Assembly (NCBI RefSeq): GCF_005844425.1
Contig: NZ_SPHL01000010.1
Coordinates: 1-57,847 of the forward strand
From: Anaerofustis stercorihominis
GTDB taxonomy: Bacteria > Bacillota > Clostridia > Eubacteriales > Anaerofustaceae
Direction: 5' to 3'
DNA: 57,847 nt
In this document: piece after piece, positions 9,326 to 17,592 of the stretch
Layout: the number at the start of each line of letters is the position of its first letter
Numbering within the stretch: the first letter of the stretch is position 1
Program-made: the position numbers and the translations under genes
Notes under the pieces: model-generated
The model's input: only the letters and a program-made list of their open reading frames with translations
What the model was told of the DNA's origin: nothing
Database searches by the model: none

Positions 9326-10174
9326 ATGACAAAGAAATTGCTTGGCAGCAAAGTTGTAAATGAAATAATAATAAACAGCAAAAAAGAATGTAATGAGTTA
9401 AAGGAACAAGGAATAAATCCTCAAATAGCAGTTATTAGGGTTGGAAATAATTCTAGTGATATTTCATATGAAAAAAGTATAATGAATTTCATGGAAAAAG
9501 CTGACATATCCGTAAAATCAATAGTATTAGATGAGAATATTAAGGAAGAAGAATTCATTAATATATTAAAGGAAGTAAACGAAGATGAAAGTATAAATGC
9601 AATTTTGGTATTTAGACCTCTTCCTGATCAGATTGATGAAGATAAAATAAAATATATAATTTCTCCAAGTAAAGATATTGACTGTTTCTCTCCTGTAAAT
9701 ATGGCAAAACTTTTTATTTCAGATACAAGTGGTTTTTATCCTTGTACACCTCTTGGAGTTATGGAAATGTTAGATTATTACAGAATAAATCCAGAAGGGA
9801 AAGAAGTTGTAATTGTAGGTAGAAGTCTTGTTGTAGGAAAACCTTTAAGTATGATGCTTTTAGACAGACATGCTACTCTTACGATTTGTCATTCAAGAAC
9901 AAAAAACTTAAAAGAAGTATGTAAAAAAGCTGATATTTTAATTGTTGCTGTTGGAAGAGCAAATATGGTAGATAAAGAATATATTAAAAAAGATGCTGTT
10001 GTTATAGATGTAGGAATTAATTTTTATGATGGTAAATTGACAGGTGATGTTGATTATGAAAGTGCAAGTGAAGTTGCAGGTATGATTACTCCTGTTCCAG
10101 GCGGAGTAGGAAGTGTAACAACGGCTTGTCTTGTTAAAAATGTTTTAAAAGCATGTAAACAAAAAAACGGATAA
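9326..10174 (+). CDS. folD: Bifunctional methylene-THF dehydrogenase / methenyl-THF cyclohydrolase
   Basis: 282 residues, the usual FolD length. It interconverts methylene-, methenyl- and 10-formyl-tetrahydrofolate with NAD(P). Recognisable blocks are the N-terminal catalytic region (Y-E-K at about residues 52-54, with the conserved Y and K), the D-V-D-G-like region rendered D-I-D-C-F-S-P-V-N, the nucleotide-binding VVGRSLVVGKP near residue 170 and the C-terminal TPVPGGVGSVTTA. The last gene of metG-fchA-folD. Its stop codon lies within the shared bidirectional terminator. Confidence 0.96.
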   Translation: MTKKLLGSKVVNEIIINSKKECNELKEQGINPQIAVIRVGNNSSDISYEKSIMNFMEKADISVKSIVLDENIKEEEFINILKEVNEDESINAILVFRPLPDQIDEDKIKYIISPSKDIDCFSPVNMAKLFISDTSGFYPCTPLGVMEMLDYYRINPEGKEVVIVGRSLVVGKPLSMMLLDRHATLTICHSRTKNLKEVCKKADILIVAVGRANMVDKEYIKKDAVVIDVGINFYDGKLTGDVDYESASEVAGMITPVPGGVGSVTTACLVKNVLKACKQKNG

Positions 10175-10190
10175 TTTATCCGTTTTTTTT
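10161..10190. terminator. Bidirectional terminator between folD and the sigma-54 activator
   Basis: Near-perfect palindrome AAAAAACGGATAA / TTATCCGTTTTTT with A and T runs on both sides. It serves the convergent ends of folD (plus) and the activator gene (minus) and overlaps the folD stop codon. Confidence 0.9.
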
Positions 10191-11568
10191 ATCTTGAATA
10201 TTTTTTTCTTTTTCTTACAAATGTAGATGGATCCATATTTAAACTTGCCGCTGCCTGTCTTACATTTTTATATTTTTCATAAGCCTTATTTATATATGCA
10301 AGTTCAATTTGTTCTATAAGTTCTTTTAAATTGTCTGTTTTAGGAAGTTTAAAATCTTTTATAATGTCTTTATTATATTTAGGAAAGTTTAAATCTTTTG
10401 TCGTTACTACATTATCAGAAAGTATTAATCCTCTTTCTACTACATTTCTTAGTTCTCTTATGTTTCCTTTCCATTCCTGTTCTTTTAAAAATTCAAGTGC
10501 TTCCTTTGAAAATGATTTGTTAAAGCCATATTTTTTATTAAATGTATCTTTAAATAAATTTATAAGAGAGATAATATCTTCTTTTCTTTCTTTTAAAGGC
10601 GGAATATATATAGGGAATACCATTAGTCTATAATATAAATCTTTTCTAAATAGTTTCTTTTCCACAAGTTGTTCAAGGTCTGCATTAGTTGCGGCTATTA
10701 TTCTAACATTAACTTTTATGGATTTTGTTCCCCCGACTCTTTCTATTTCTCTTTCTTGAATAACTCTTAAAAGTTTCACTTGTAATGAAAGAGGAAGTTC
10801 TCCAACTTCATCTAAAAACACTGTTCCGTTATTAGCCGCCTCAAATATTCCTGCTTTTCCTTTTTTGTCTGCTCCTGTAAATGATCCTTTCTCATATCCA
10901 AAAAGTTCACTTTCCGCAAGAGATGGGGATATAGCACCACAGTTGACTTTTATAAAAGGTTCATTTTTTCTGTTACTGTTATTTAAAATATAATTTGCAA
11001 AAAGTTCTTTACCTACTCCTGTTTGTCCAATAAGCATTACCGTTGTGTCAAGGTCTGCAACTTTTTTTGCAATATTTAAAACTTGCTTTGAATTTTCATC
11101 AACACAAATAATCTTTTCATTTTCTTTAAAATCAGTTGATTCTATATTTTTATTTTCGTTTTTTAAGAAGCTGTTTTTTTCTACTTCTTTTTTTAATTTG
11201 TAAATTTCCGTTAAATCTCTTACGTTTGTTACAACCATTATTATATTACCCTTTTTGTCAAAAACAGGGGAGCTTGTTATTAGCGCTTTTTTCCCAGTTT
11301 TAAATTCTTGTTGAAGGGTTATTGGTTCTTTTTTTTGAAGAGCCAAGACCGAACCTGATATGGATATGACATTATTTTTTATAAGGTCAATCATGTTTTT
11401 ACCTAAAACTTCTTCTTTTTTTAAGCCTGTAATTACCTCATAAGATTTATTTACTTTTATTGTATTTGCTTTATTATCTGTTATATAAATACCGTCAAAT
11501 GAGTTTTCTATTATTGCATCAAGTCTTTCATTTGCTTCTTGAAGATTATTAAATATATTATTTTCCAT
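10189..11568 (-). CDS. PAS-domain sigma-54-dependent transcriptional activator
   Basis: 459 residues from the ATG at 11568, which has a GAGGTG ribosome site; the frame is open for 18 codons upstream but without one. Order: PAS sensor domain (about residues 10-120), AAA+ domain with Walker A GQTGVGKE (181-188), the sigma-54 contact loop GSFTGA (228-233), Walker [11 protein letters not shown] (249-258), and a C-terminal Fis-type helix-turn-helix (about 435-457). It activates RpoN-dependent promoters in response to an unknown cytoplasmic signal. No target gene with a -24/-12 promoter is apparent in the window. A TGTTGCA/TGCAACA palindrome sits just upstream and is a candidate binding site. Confidence 0.94.
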   Translation of the reverse strand: MENNIFNNLQEANERLDAIIENSFDGIYITDNKANTIKVNKSYEVITGLKKEEVLGKNMIDLIKNNVISISGSVLALQKKEPITLQQEFKTGKKALITSSPVFDKKGNIIMVVTNVRDLTEIYKLKKEVEKNSFLKNENKNIESTDFKENEKIICVDENSKQVLNIAKKVADLDTTVMLIGQTGVGKELFANYILNNSNRKNEPFIKVNCGAISPSLAESELFGYEKGSFTGADKKGKAGIFEAANNGTVFLDEVGELPLSLQVKLLRVIQEREIERVGGTKSIKVNVRIIAATNADLEQLVEKKLFRKDLYYRLMVFPIYIPPLKERKEDIISLINLFKDTFNKKYGFNKSFSKEALEFLKEQEWKGNIRELRNVVERGLILSDNVVTTKDLNFPKYNKDIIKDFKLPKTDNLKELIEQIELAYINKAYEKYKNVRQAAASLNMDPSTFVRKRKKYSR

Positions 11569-11603
11569 TTTACACCTCGTATATAATTGTATTTTACTAT
11601 GCA

Positions 11604-11621
11604 TGTTGCAAGAATGCAACA
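11604..11621. promoter_or_regulatory. Candidate binding site of the sigma-54 activator
   Basis: Perfect 7-base arms TGTTGCA and TGCAACA separated by AGAA, in the divergent region between the activator gene (minus) and the NifU-like gene (plus). TTGCA-N4-TGCAA palindromes are typical upstream activating sites of Fis-type sigma-54 activators. I saw no clear TGGCAC-N5-TTGC promoter nearby, so it could serve autoregulation. Confidence 0.55.
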
Positions 11622-11700
11622 ATCTATTTTTAGTAATATAAGCAATAAATATATTTGAAAAAAATATAATTGTTTTATATAATTTGGTAGAGGTAGAGTT

Positions 11701-11991
11701 ATGTTAAAAGATGATAAAATAATAGAAATAGAAAAAGTTTTAAATGATAAAGTTCGTCCTTATTTAAAAAATCACGGCGGTAATGTTGTTATAAAGGAAT
11801 ATAAAGAAGGAATACTGAAAGTAAAATTAATAGGTCAATGTGCAAACTGTGTAAGTGCAAAGACAACAAATGAAGAACTTATAAAATATAACTTATTAAA
11901 AGAAATACCAAGCATAAAAGATGTAATTCTTGTTGAGGGAGTAAATGACGAACTTCTTGATTTTGCAAAAAATTTTCTAAAAGGGAAATAA
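11701..11991 (+). CDS. NifU-like C-terminal domain protein (Fe-S scaffold)
   Basis: 96 residues consisting only of a NifU C-terminal domain. Visible: [12 protein letters not shown] near residue 20 and the iron-sulfur ligand motif C-A-N-C (about residues 46-49, in QCANCVSA). Such stand-alone domains (Nfu type) assemble or carry Fe-S clusters to target enzymes in the cytosol. The gene is divergent from the sigma-54 activator and followed after one base by a small 8-cysteine protein, suggesting a shared role in Fe-S or metal handling. Ribosome site AGAGG precedes the ATG. Confidence 0.85.
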   Translation: MLKDDKIIEIEKVLNDKVRPYLKNHGGNVVIKEYKEGILKVKLIGQCANCVSAKTTNEELIKYNLLKEIPSIKDVILVEGVNDELLDFAKNFLKGK

Positions 11992-11992
11992 A

Positions 11993-12259
11993 ATGAACGT
12001 ATATTTAAAATACTGTGGCGGCTGCAATGAAACATATAACAGGGTTAGTGAAGTGGAAAAATTAAAAAAGGAATTCCCTGATTTTTGTTTTTATTATGAT
12101 GATAATCACATTTGTGATATTGCGCTTATTGTATGCGGATGTAATAATGCTTGCGTTTGTATGGATAAAATAAAAATTGAAAATAAATATATTTTAAAGG
12201 ATAAAGAAGATTTTTATAAAATAAAATCTGTTTTATTAAATAAATTACAAGGGAATTGA
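11993..12259 (+). CDS. Small cysteine-rich protein, unknown function
   Basis: 88 residues with eight cysteines: C8 and C11 in a C-G-G-C motif, C32, C41, then C48-G-C50 and C54-V-C56 in a tight V-C-G-C-N-N-A-C-V-C block. There is no signal peptide, so it is probably cytosolic, and the spacing suggests Fe-S cluster or metal binding or redox chemistry. I do not recognise a named family. It starts one base after the NifU-like gene (translational coupling is likely) and is followed by a frameshifted helix-hairpin-helix gene. Confidence 0.75.
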   Translation: MNVYLKYCGGCNETYNRVSEVEKLKKEFPDFCFYYDDNHICDIALIVCGCNNACVCMDKIKIENKYILKDKEDFYKIKSVLLNKLQGN

Positions 12260-12261
12260 TT

Positions 12262-12506
12262 ATGGGTGAACTTAGAAAAATACCAGGTGTAGGGAAGAAA
12301 ACAGAAAAAGATTTAATAATGTTAGGGTATAAAAATATTGAGTCCTTAAAAGGAGAAGATCCTGAAAAATATATTTAAAGGAATGTGAACAAAAAGGCTG
12401 TAAAGTTGACAGGTGTCAGCTTTATGTATATAGATGTGCTGTGTATTATGCGAACGAAGGAAAAGATAGAGAGAATAAAAAGTGGTGGGATTTTAAAGAT
12501 AAATAA
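12262..12506 (+). pseudogene. Helix-hairpin-helix (Cdd1-like) gene with a one-base frameshift
   Basis: From ATG 12262 the frame encodes MGELRKIPGVGKKTEKDLIM and on to GEDPEKYI, then stops at 12376-12378. A second frame continues in register: YLKECEQKGCKVDRC, then LYVYRCAVYYANEGKDRENK and KWWDFKDK, ending at 12506. Together they make an about 81-residue Cdd1 ('pathogenicity locus') type protein with an N-terminal helix-hairpin-helix (K-I-P-G-V-G-K) and a cysteine-rich C-terminal half. One base appears to be missing near 12369-12373 (AAATATATTTAAAG). It could be a real mutation, a sequencing error or, less likely, a slippage site. A weak GGGAATTG precedes the start. Confidence 0.75.
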
Positions 12507-12570
12507 TACTAGTATTTGACATATTATGTTGTCAGTGGTAAAATATTGTGAAATCAAAATAATACAAATA

Positions 12571-12656
12571 AGCTAGGGGAGCCTATGGGCTGAGAGAACT
12601 ATTCGTGTTTACCCTTACTACTTGATCCGGGTTATGCCGGCGTAAGGAAGCTAAAT
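12571..12656 (+). promoter_or_regulatory. TPP riboswitch (THI element)
   Basis: The conserved core is clear: AGGGGAGCC, GGCTGAGAG, ACCCTTAC, TTGATCCGGGTTATGCCGG and CGTAAGGAAGCT. It senses thiamine pyrophosphate and precedes the thiamine transporter gene thiT. A promoter-like ATTTGACATATTATGTTGTCAG region lies about 50 bases upstream. Confidence 0.96.
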
Positions 12657-12666
12657 ATTTTCTTAA

Positions 12667-12691
12667 CCCCTCCTATGTTTATAAAAGGAGG
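12667..12691 (+). promoter_or_regulatory. RBS-sequestering hairpin below the TPP riboswitch
   Basis: CCTCCT (12669-12674) can pair with AGGAGG (12686-12691), the ribosome site of thiT, with an 11-base loop. There is no U run after the stem, so control is probably at translation initiation rather than by termination. Confidence 0.65.
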
Positions 12692-12698
12692 TATTTTT

Positions 12699-13361
12699 AT
12701 GTCAATTTTTGTATCATCTACACCTGACGGTTATATGCCAACAACAATAGGATATATAACTTTAGCAGTTTTACTTATTGCTATTTTGGTTATAGGTGTA
12801 TATTTATCAAAATCAAATAAGAAAGAAAAACAAAAAAGTATCAGTACAAAAAAAATGGTTTTTTGTGCAATGATTATTGCTCTTGGAACAGTAGCATCAA
12901 TGCTTAAAGTATATGAGTTTCCATTTGGAGGTTCCGTAACTTTATGTAGTATGTTATTCGTATGTTTGGCGGGTTATTTTTTTGGTCCTGCAACAGGTAT
13001 TTTAACAGGTGCTGCATATGGTATTTTGCAACTGATTATTGAACCTTACATAGTTTTTCCTTTGCAGGTTATCGTTGATTATTTACTTGCTTTTGGGGCT
13101 CTTGGTTTATCCGGAATATTTTATAAATCAAAAAACGGTTTATTAAAGGGATATATAGTTGGTGTTATCGGAAGATATATTTTTGCAGTTCTTTCAGGTT
13201 TTATATTTTTTGCTGAATATGCTTGGGCAGGCTGGTCGCCACTTGCTTATTCTTTGGTATATAACGGAATATATATAGGAGCTGAAGCAATTCTTACAAT
13301 TATTGTAATTTCAATACCGGCTGTAAAAAAAGGATTTGAAAGAGTTAAAAATAATATTTAA
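12699..13361 (+). CDS. thiT: ECF thiamine transporter S component ThiT
   Basis: 220 residues from the ATG at 12699, which has an ideal AAAGGAGG site; an in-frame ATG at 12675 overlaps the regulatory hairpin and lacks a site. After an unusual extra N-terminal membrane helix (about residues 15-37) and a charged stretch, a ThiT core follows. Its ligand-site features are I-I-E-P-Y, the Q-V-I-V-D-Y segment, L-A-F-G-A-L-G, the Y-A-W-A-G-W loop and the Y-S-L-V-Y-N-G-I-Y-I-G-A-E helix. It binds thiamine and must share EcfA/EcfT units encoded elsewhere. The TPP riboswitch upstream confirms the substrate. Confidence 0.94.
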   Translation: MSIFVSSTPDGYMPTTIGYITLAVLLIAILVIGVYLSKSNKKEKQKSISTKKMVFCAMIIALGTVASMLKVYEFPFGGSVTLCSMLFVCLAGYFFGPATGILTGAAYGILQLIIEPYIVFPLQVIVDYLLAFGALGLSGIFYKSKNGLLKGYIVGVIGRYIFAVLSGFIFFAEYAWAGWSPLAYSLVYNGIYIGAEAILTIIVISIPAVKKGFERVKNNI

Positions 13362-13362
13362 G

Positions 13363-13389
13363 GAAGAAGTGTTTTACTTCTTCTTTTTT
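13363..13389 (+). terminator. Terminator of thiT
   Basis: GAAGAAGT / ACTTCTTC hairpin (13363-13370 and 13376-13383) followed by a T run, directly after the thiT stop. Confidence 0.85.
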
Positions 13390-13479
13390 ATTATTAAGGA
13401 GTGCTTTTTGAACTTTGTAATATATTTATAATTTAGTTTTTAGTGTTATAATTATTTTAATATAGTTTGGAGGAATGTT

Positions 13480-13923
13480 ATGAGTATAGGACAAAGAATA
13501 GCACGTGAAAGAAGAAATCTTAATTTAACACAAGAACAGCTTTCAGAAAAACTTGGAGTATCAAGACAAACAGTTTCAAAATGGGAGCAGGATATTATTT
13601 TAGTTGGGACAAATAAGCTTATAGAACTTTGTGATATACTTGAGGTAAGTATAGATTATTTATTAACAGGTGAAGAAAAAAATAATAAGCTTGAAGTAAA
13701 AAACGGAGAAAAAGGGCTTGAAATAGACTGGACTAAAGTTTATCCTATTTTAACTAAATATCAAGATGAAATAGATATGGATTACTATTTGTCTCATTTT
13801 GAGAATATGATAAAAGAAGCTATGAAAAAATATGATTATTCTCTTGAAGATGCTGTGCTTGTTTTAAAAGATGTATTTTATAAAGCATTTTTAAATATTG
13901 AAAAAAAAGAAAAGGACTGTTAA
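13480..13923 (+). CDS. XRE-family DNA-binding regulator
   Basis: 147 residues. The N-terminal 65 residues form a Cro/C1-type helix-turn-helix: the recognition region is Q-L-S-E-K-L-G-V-S-R-Q-T-V-S-K-W-E followed by the L-C-D-I-L-E-V-S-I-D-Y-L-L-T-G closing helix. The C-terminal half is mostly helical and has no recognised sensor. It is a single-gene unit with its own TATAAT-like region (TTATAATTATTT about 35 bases upstream), a GGAGG site and a terminator overlapping its stop codon. Target unknown. Confidence 0.9.
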   Translation: MSIGQRIARERRNLNLTQEQLSEKLGVSRQTVSKWEQDIILVGTNKLIELCDILEVSIDYLLTGEEKNNKLEVKNGEKGLEIDWTKVYPILTKYQDEIDMDYYLSHFENMIKEAMKKYDYSLEDAVLVLKDVFYKAFLNIEKKEKDC

Positions 13924-13936
13924 ACAGTCCTTTTTT
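13911..13936. terminator. Bidirectional terminator between the XRE gene and DUF6440 gene
   Basis: AAAAGGACTGT / ACAGTCCTTTTTT hairpin enclosing the TAA stop of the XRE gene. On the minus strand it gives a U run after the DUF6440 stop. Confidence 0.85.
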
Positions 13937-14111
13937 ATTCATCATATATTGGGGTAACTAAAGGTTTTCCGTCTTTGTTTAGTAAAGGGGTAAGTCCTCC
14001 TGCATTACCATCAAAATGGAATAAATAATTTACTCCTGTTTCTCTGTCAACCCAAATTTCATTACCTTTTATTGTTCCTTCACTATGAACTTTTATGAAT
14101 CTTTTTTTCAT
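13935..14111 (-). CDS. Small DUF6440-family protein
   Basis: 58 residues, below many gene-finder cut-offs. The sequence MKKRFIKVHSEGTIKGNEIW, then V-D-R-E-T-G-V-N-Y-L-F-H, G-G-L-T-P-L-L-N-K-D-G-K-P and V-T-P-I-Y, matches the DUF6440 pattern, a family of short proteins of unknown function. It starts 2 bases after the stop codon of the CoA-transferase gene, with no strong ribosome site of its own, so it is likely coupled to it. A shared terminator follows at once. Confidence 0.8.
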   Translation of the reverse strand: MKKRFIKVHSEGTIKGNEIWVDRETGVNYLFHFDGNAGGLTPLLNKDGKPLVTPIYDE

Positions 14112-14113
14112 TG

Positions 14114-15457
14114 TTATTTATTGCTTCTTCTCCAGATGTTCATTTTTTCTGCTTCTTTAATAAGTTCTTCTCTGAAGTCAGGATGAGCAACACTGATTAA
14201 AGCTTCAGCTTTTTGCCATGTAGAAAGTCCTTTTAAGTTTACTTTACCATATTCTGTTACAACATAGTGAGTATTTGCTCTTGTATCTGTAACTACTGAA
14301 CCAGGGTGAAGTGTTGGTAAGATACGAGATTTTAATTCACCTTGTTTGTTTTTGAATGTAGAAGATAAGCAGATAAAGCTTTTACCTCCTTTTGATAAGT
14401 AAGCACCAAGAACGAAGTCAAGTTGTCCGCCTGCTCCAGAAATTTGTTTTGTTCCTGAAGATTCAGAGCTTACTTGTCCGAATAAGTCAATATCAACAGC
14501 ATTGTTGATTGAGATGAAGTTATCATGTTCAGAGATAACTCTTACATCGTTTGTATAATCAACAGGAACTGACATACATTCTGGGTTGTCATTTAAGTAA
14601 TCATATAATTTTTTTGTACCTGCTGCGAATGCATATGTTTGACGGAATCTGTTTAAGTTCTTTTTAGAACCATTGATTTTGCCTGCGTTTGCAATATCAA
14701 CAAAACCGTCTACAAACATTTCTGTATGAACACCAAGGTCTTTTAAGTCTGATTCTGCGATTAAAGAACCAACTGCGTTTGGCATTCCACCGATACCAAG
14801 TTGTAAACAAGCTCCATTAGGGATTTCTTCAACGATTAGTTTTGCAACTGTTTTATCAACGTCTGTTGCAGCTCCGCCGCCACCCATTTCAGCCATTGGA
14901 GGGTTGTCTCCTTCAATAATCATGTCTACATTTGAGATATGAACTGCAGATTCAAATCCGCCTAAACATCTTGGTACATTTTCGTTTACTTCAACAATAA
15001 TTTTTTTTGCTGTTTCGCATACAGCCATTAAGTGTGAAGCACTTGGTCCAAAACTAAAGTATCCATGGTTATCCATTGGAGAAACTTGCATAATAGCAAC
15101 ATCTGCTCCTGGAGTATTTCCATCTCTATAGTATCTTGGAAGTTCTGAGTAACGAATTGGAGAATAGAATGAAAATCCTTTTGCTACAGCTTTTCTTTCA
15201 ATTCCGCCCATATGCCAAGAGTTCCATGTGAAATGATCTTTTGCATCTTCAAGTTTGAAGATTTCAGGTTCCCACATTAAGATACCGCCTCTTACGTTTA
15301 CGTCTTTTAAGTTAGGCATTAATTTTGCTAATTCTTTGTCGAATGCAACAGGAGTTGTTGCTGTCCAACCGTAATCAATCCAATCGCCTGATTTTACTGT
15401 TTTTGCTGCTTGTTCAGCACTTACTAATTTTTGTTCATATTCTTTTTTATAATCCAT
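14114..15457 (-). CDS. but: Butyryl-CoA:acetate CoA-transferase (acetyl-CoA hydrolase/transferase family)
   Basis: 447 residues, the length of the butyryl-CoA:acetate CoA-transferases of gut butyrate producers. It would move CoA from butyryl-CoA to acetate in the last step of butyrate formation. It is closely related to 4-hydroxybutyrate CoA-transferase, the main alternative. Visible family blocks: W-I-D-Y-G-W near residue 26, the [11 protein letters not shown] region, G-I-G-G-M-P-N-A-V, the glutamate segment H-T-E-M-F-V-D-G (probable catalytic Glu) and the [13 protein letters not shown] block. It is monocistronic except for the small DUF6440 gene. A TTGACC/TAAAAT promoter lies upstream. High, even codon use suggests strong expression. 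Confidence 0.88.
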   Translation of the reverse strand: MDYKKEYEQKLVSAEQAAKTVKSGDWIDYGWTATTPVAFDKELAKLMPNLKDVNVRGGILMWEPEIFKLEDAKDHFTWNSWHMGGIERKAVAKGFSFYSPIRYSELPRYYRDGNTPGADVAIMQVSPMDNHGYFSFGPSASHLMAVCETAKKIIVEVNENVPRCLGGFESAVHISNVDMIIEGDNPPMAEMGGGGAATDVDKTVAKLIVEEIPNGACLQLGIGGMPNAVGSLIAESDLKDLGVHTEMFVDGFVDIANAGKINGSKKNLNRFRQTYAFAAGTKKLYDYLNDNPECMSVPVDYTNDVRVISEHDNFISINNAVDIDLFGQVSSESSGTKQISGAGGQLDFVLGAYLSKGGKSFICLSSTFKNKQGELKSRILPTLHPGSVVTDTRANTHYVVTEYGKVNLKGLSTWQKAEALISVAHPDFREELIKEAEKMNIWRRSNK

Positions 15458-15490
15458 ATTAGTATCCTCTCGTTTATTTGAATTATATAT

Positions 15491-15520
15491 ATTTTATCAT
15501 TAATAACTATTAAGGGTCAA
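15491..15520 (-). promoter_or_regulatory. Sigma-70-type promoter of the CoA-transferase gene
   Basis: On the minus strand: TTGACC (15515-15520), an 18-base spacer and TAAAAT (15491-15496), about 35 bases before the start codon. Confidence 0.55.
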
Positions 15521-15552
15521 TAGCTTAAAGTTTTAAATCAGTAAAAAATTAC

Positions 15553-16494
15553 TTATTTTTTTCTCATTTTATTTCTTATTCTTATATCTGAACTGATAAA
15601 ATGTAAATATTTAAAATTACTTACTATCCTTGAATATATTCTTGATTTGTATTTATCGCTTATTTCATTGAGATTAAGATTTGTTGTTATTATCATTTTT
15701 TTATTGTAAGTGATTCTATAATCAATTAATTTTAATATTTCATTGTTAACATATTCACTTTGGGTTTCTATTCCAAGGTCATCAAGAATTAATAAATCTG
15801 CATTTAATATATTTTGTTTATCTTCTTCTAAAGATGGATTAGAGAAATTTTTTATTGCATCTTCAAATTCTCTTGCAGTTAAACAAACAACACTATATCC
15901 TTTTTTTAATAAAACCTTTCCTGTTGCAGCTGCAAGAAAAGTCTTTCCACTTCCAACTTTACCTGACATTAGTAAACCTATGTTATTATTACTGTCATTA
16001 AATTCATTTATAAACCTTAAAGATTGTTGTTTATTTTTTAAAATATTTTCCCTTGGTGATATTTCTCCTTTTTTTGATTCATTAGTAAATAGATTTTCAT
16101 TAAATTCTTCAAAGCTTCCCTTTCTAAAAAGTAAAGGGTGAGGTTTTACATTAAAATGTAAAAATTCTTTTAAGCAATCACACATATGTCCGTTTATATA
16201 TCCTGTATCTTTGCATTTATTACAGTCGTATTTTACCTCCAAGAAATTTTCATCAAAACCCTTTTTTATTAATTCTTCTCTTAATTGATTATTTAGTTTT
16301 GTTTCTTTTTCTTTGTATTTTTCACTACTTAGATTACCAAGACAAGCGCTTATTCCAAGTTCGTTAATTTCGTTAAGGATTTTCTTTATTTTAGGATAAT
16401 TTTGTTTTACATAATCTATTTTTCTTTCTAATTCTTTTTCTTTTAAATGTCTTTTATTGTTAAAATCAATCATTTTTTTTTCATTAATATTCAT
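15553..16494 (-). CDS. DnaC/DnaI-like helicase loader ATPase
   Basis: 313 residues. The N-terminal half is charged and helical and carries a zinc-binding set C-N-K-C ... C-D-C (residues 91-107). The C-terminal AAA+ domain has Walker A SGKVGSGKT (177-185), Walker B LLILDDL (234-240), and an R-I-Y-S-R-I segment near residue 288 containing the arginine-finger/sensor region. Proteins of this IstB/DnaC class load the replicative helicase onto origin DNA. It follows the dnaD gene by 2 bases, the usual DnaD-DnaI type pair for initiation and restart. No transposase is nearby, so it is not an IS-associated IstB. Confidence 0.88.
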   Translation of the reverse strand: MNINEKKMIDFNNKRHLKEKELERKIDYVKQNYPKIKKILNEINELGISACLGNLSSEKYKEKETKLNNQLREELIKKGFDENFLEVKYDCNKCKDTGYINGHMCDCLKEFLHFNVKPHPLLFRKGSFEEFNENLFTNESKKGEISPRENILKNKQQSLRFINEFNDSNNNIGLLMSGKVGSGKTFLAAATGKVLLKKGYSVVCLTAREFEDAIKNFSNPSLEEDKQNILNADLLILDDLGIETQSEYVNNEILKLIDYRITYNKKMIITTNLNLNEISDKYKSRIYSRIVSNFKYLHFISSDIRIRNKMRKK

Positions 16495-16496
16495 GA

Positions 16497-17498
16497 TTAA
16501 TCCTCACTCATCATTTTTATAATATCTTCTTCATTATAATATTCATAATCAAGATCTGCTTGTATCGTTTCTTTTGTACTTGAAGGTTTATTATATTGTT
16601 TATTGCTGTTTTGAGGTTTTGTGTTTTTATCTTTGTTTATATACATGCTATAAATTACACTATCAACATATTTAAAGCTTGGTTTGTTTGTTGCAATGGT
16701 TTCGTCACAGGCTTTTAAAATTTGTTCCATGCTTAATTTATATTCATCAAGCCATTTATCCACAAGATTTTCTTCAGGTTTTGTAATAAATGTTCCTCTT
16801 GTATTAAGTCCAAGATATTTAAATATTTTTTGATATTCTTGATATCTTTTATCGCTTTTGTTAAATTCCATTGCGGCTTCGTCAAAGGTTTTTATTCCTT
16901 TTGAGTGGAAGTCCATTGCCACTGCATTCCAATATTTTCTTTGTTTTATTTTCCTTTTAATAAGACATGTATTTACTATTAATTTAACGGTTTCTGTACT
17001 AAAAGAATAATCTTCCATCCAGTCAGAGAACATTTCCATTTCTTGATGTGATATCGGTCTTCCAAGTCCACCTTCCTCAATGGAAGCTTCAAATTCTTTA
17101 CTAAGTTCGTCAAATAAACTTTGTTTTTTGGTGTTATATTCTATTGTTTCGCTGTAAGAACCGTTTTTCTTGAATTTTTCAGGAGTAAATATCATGGTAG
17201 AGATATTTTTATATTGGATGACATAGTTTCTTTTATCTGTATGAATAAAAGTTAAAACTTGTTTTTCATGCCAATATTTAAACGCTTTTACTACATCACC
17301 TTCACTCATTCCAAGAGTGTTTGCGATTTTTTTATTTGAAGGCATTTCGGCAATTGAGCTTTGTGTACATTTTAGTCCATATAAATATACTTTGACATAA
17401 TCTCCTCTTGCCATTGGCATAAAGTGGTTTATAAAAATATTTTCTACTATTGTTACACCTATATCATCGTTGTTGTTTATAAATTCAAATCTATTCAT
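16497..17498 (-). CDS. dnaD: DnaD-domain replication initiation protein
   Basis: 333 residues. An N-terminal winged-helix region (about residues 20-100, including I-A-N-T-L-G-M-S-E-G-D-V-V-K-A-F-K-Y-W) precedes two DnaD-type domains: residues about 140-215 (F-S-D-W-M-E-D-Y-S-F-S-T-E-T-V) and about 225-305 (V-D-K-W-L-D-E-Y-K-L-S-M-E-Q-I with the trailing Y-V-D-S-V-I-Y-S-M-Y motif). A tandem DnaD arrangement is typical of Clostridia. It remodels origin DNA and recruits the helicase loader encoded just downstream. The start follows GGAGAAATTTTA. Divergent from yhaM. Confidence 0.9.
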   Translation of the reverse strand: MNRFEFINNNDDIGVTIVENIFINHFMPMARGDYVKVYLYGLKCTQSSIAEMPSNKKIANTLGMSEGDVVKAFKYWHEKQVLTFIHTDKRNYVIQYKNISTMIFTPEKFKKNGSYSETIEYNTKKQSLFDELSKEFEASIEEGGLGRPISHQEMEMFSDWMEDYSFSTETVKLIVNTCLIKRKIKQRKYWNAVAMDFHSKGIKTFDEAAMEFNKSDKRYQEYQKIFKYLGLNTRGTFITKPEENLVDKWLDEYKLSMEQILKACDETIATNKPSFKYVDSVIYSMYINKDKNTKPQNSNKQYNKPSSTKETIQADLDYEYYNEEDIIKMMSED

Positions 17499-17592
17499 TT
17501 AAAATTTCTCCAAAATAAAGTAAAACAATTATAGCATATTTTGTAACTTTAGTGTAGAATATAATATGTATTTTAATTTTACGAGGTAGTAA

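Noticed and set aside
15553-17498. IstB-type transposition helper plus phage replication module
   Set aside because: The ATPase pairs with a tandem DnaD protein in the host replication-initiation arrangement, and no transposase, integrase or phage gene is near.
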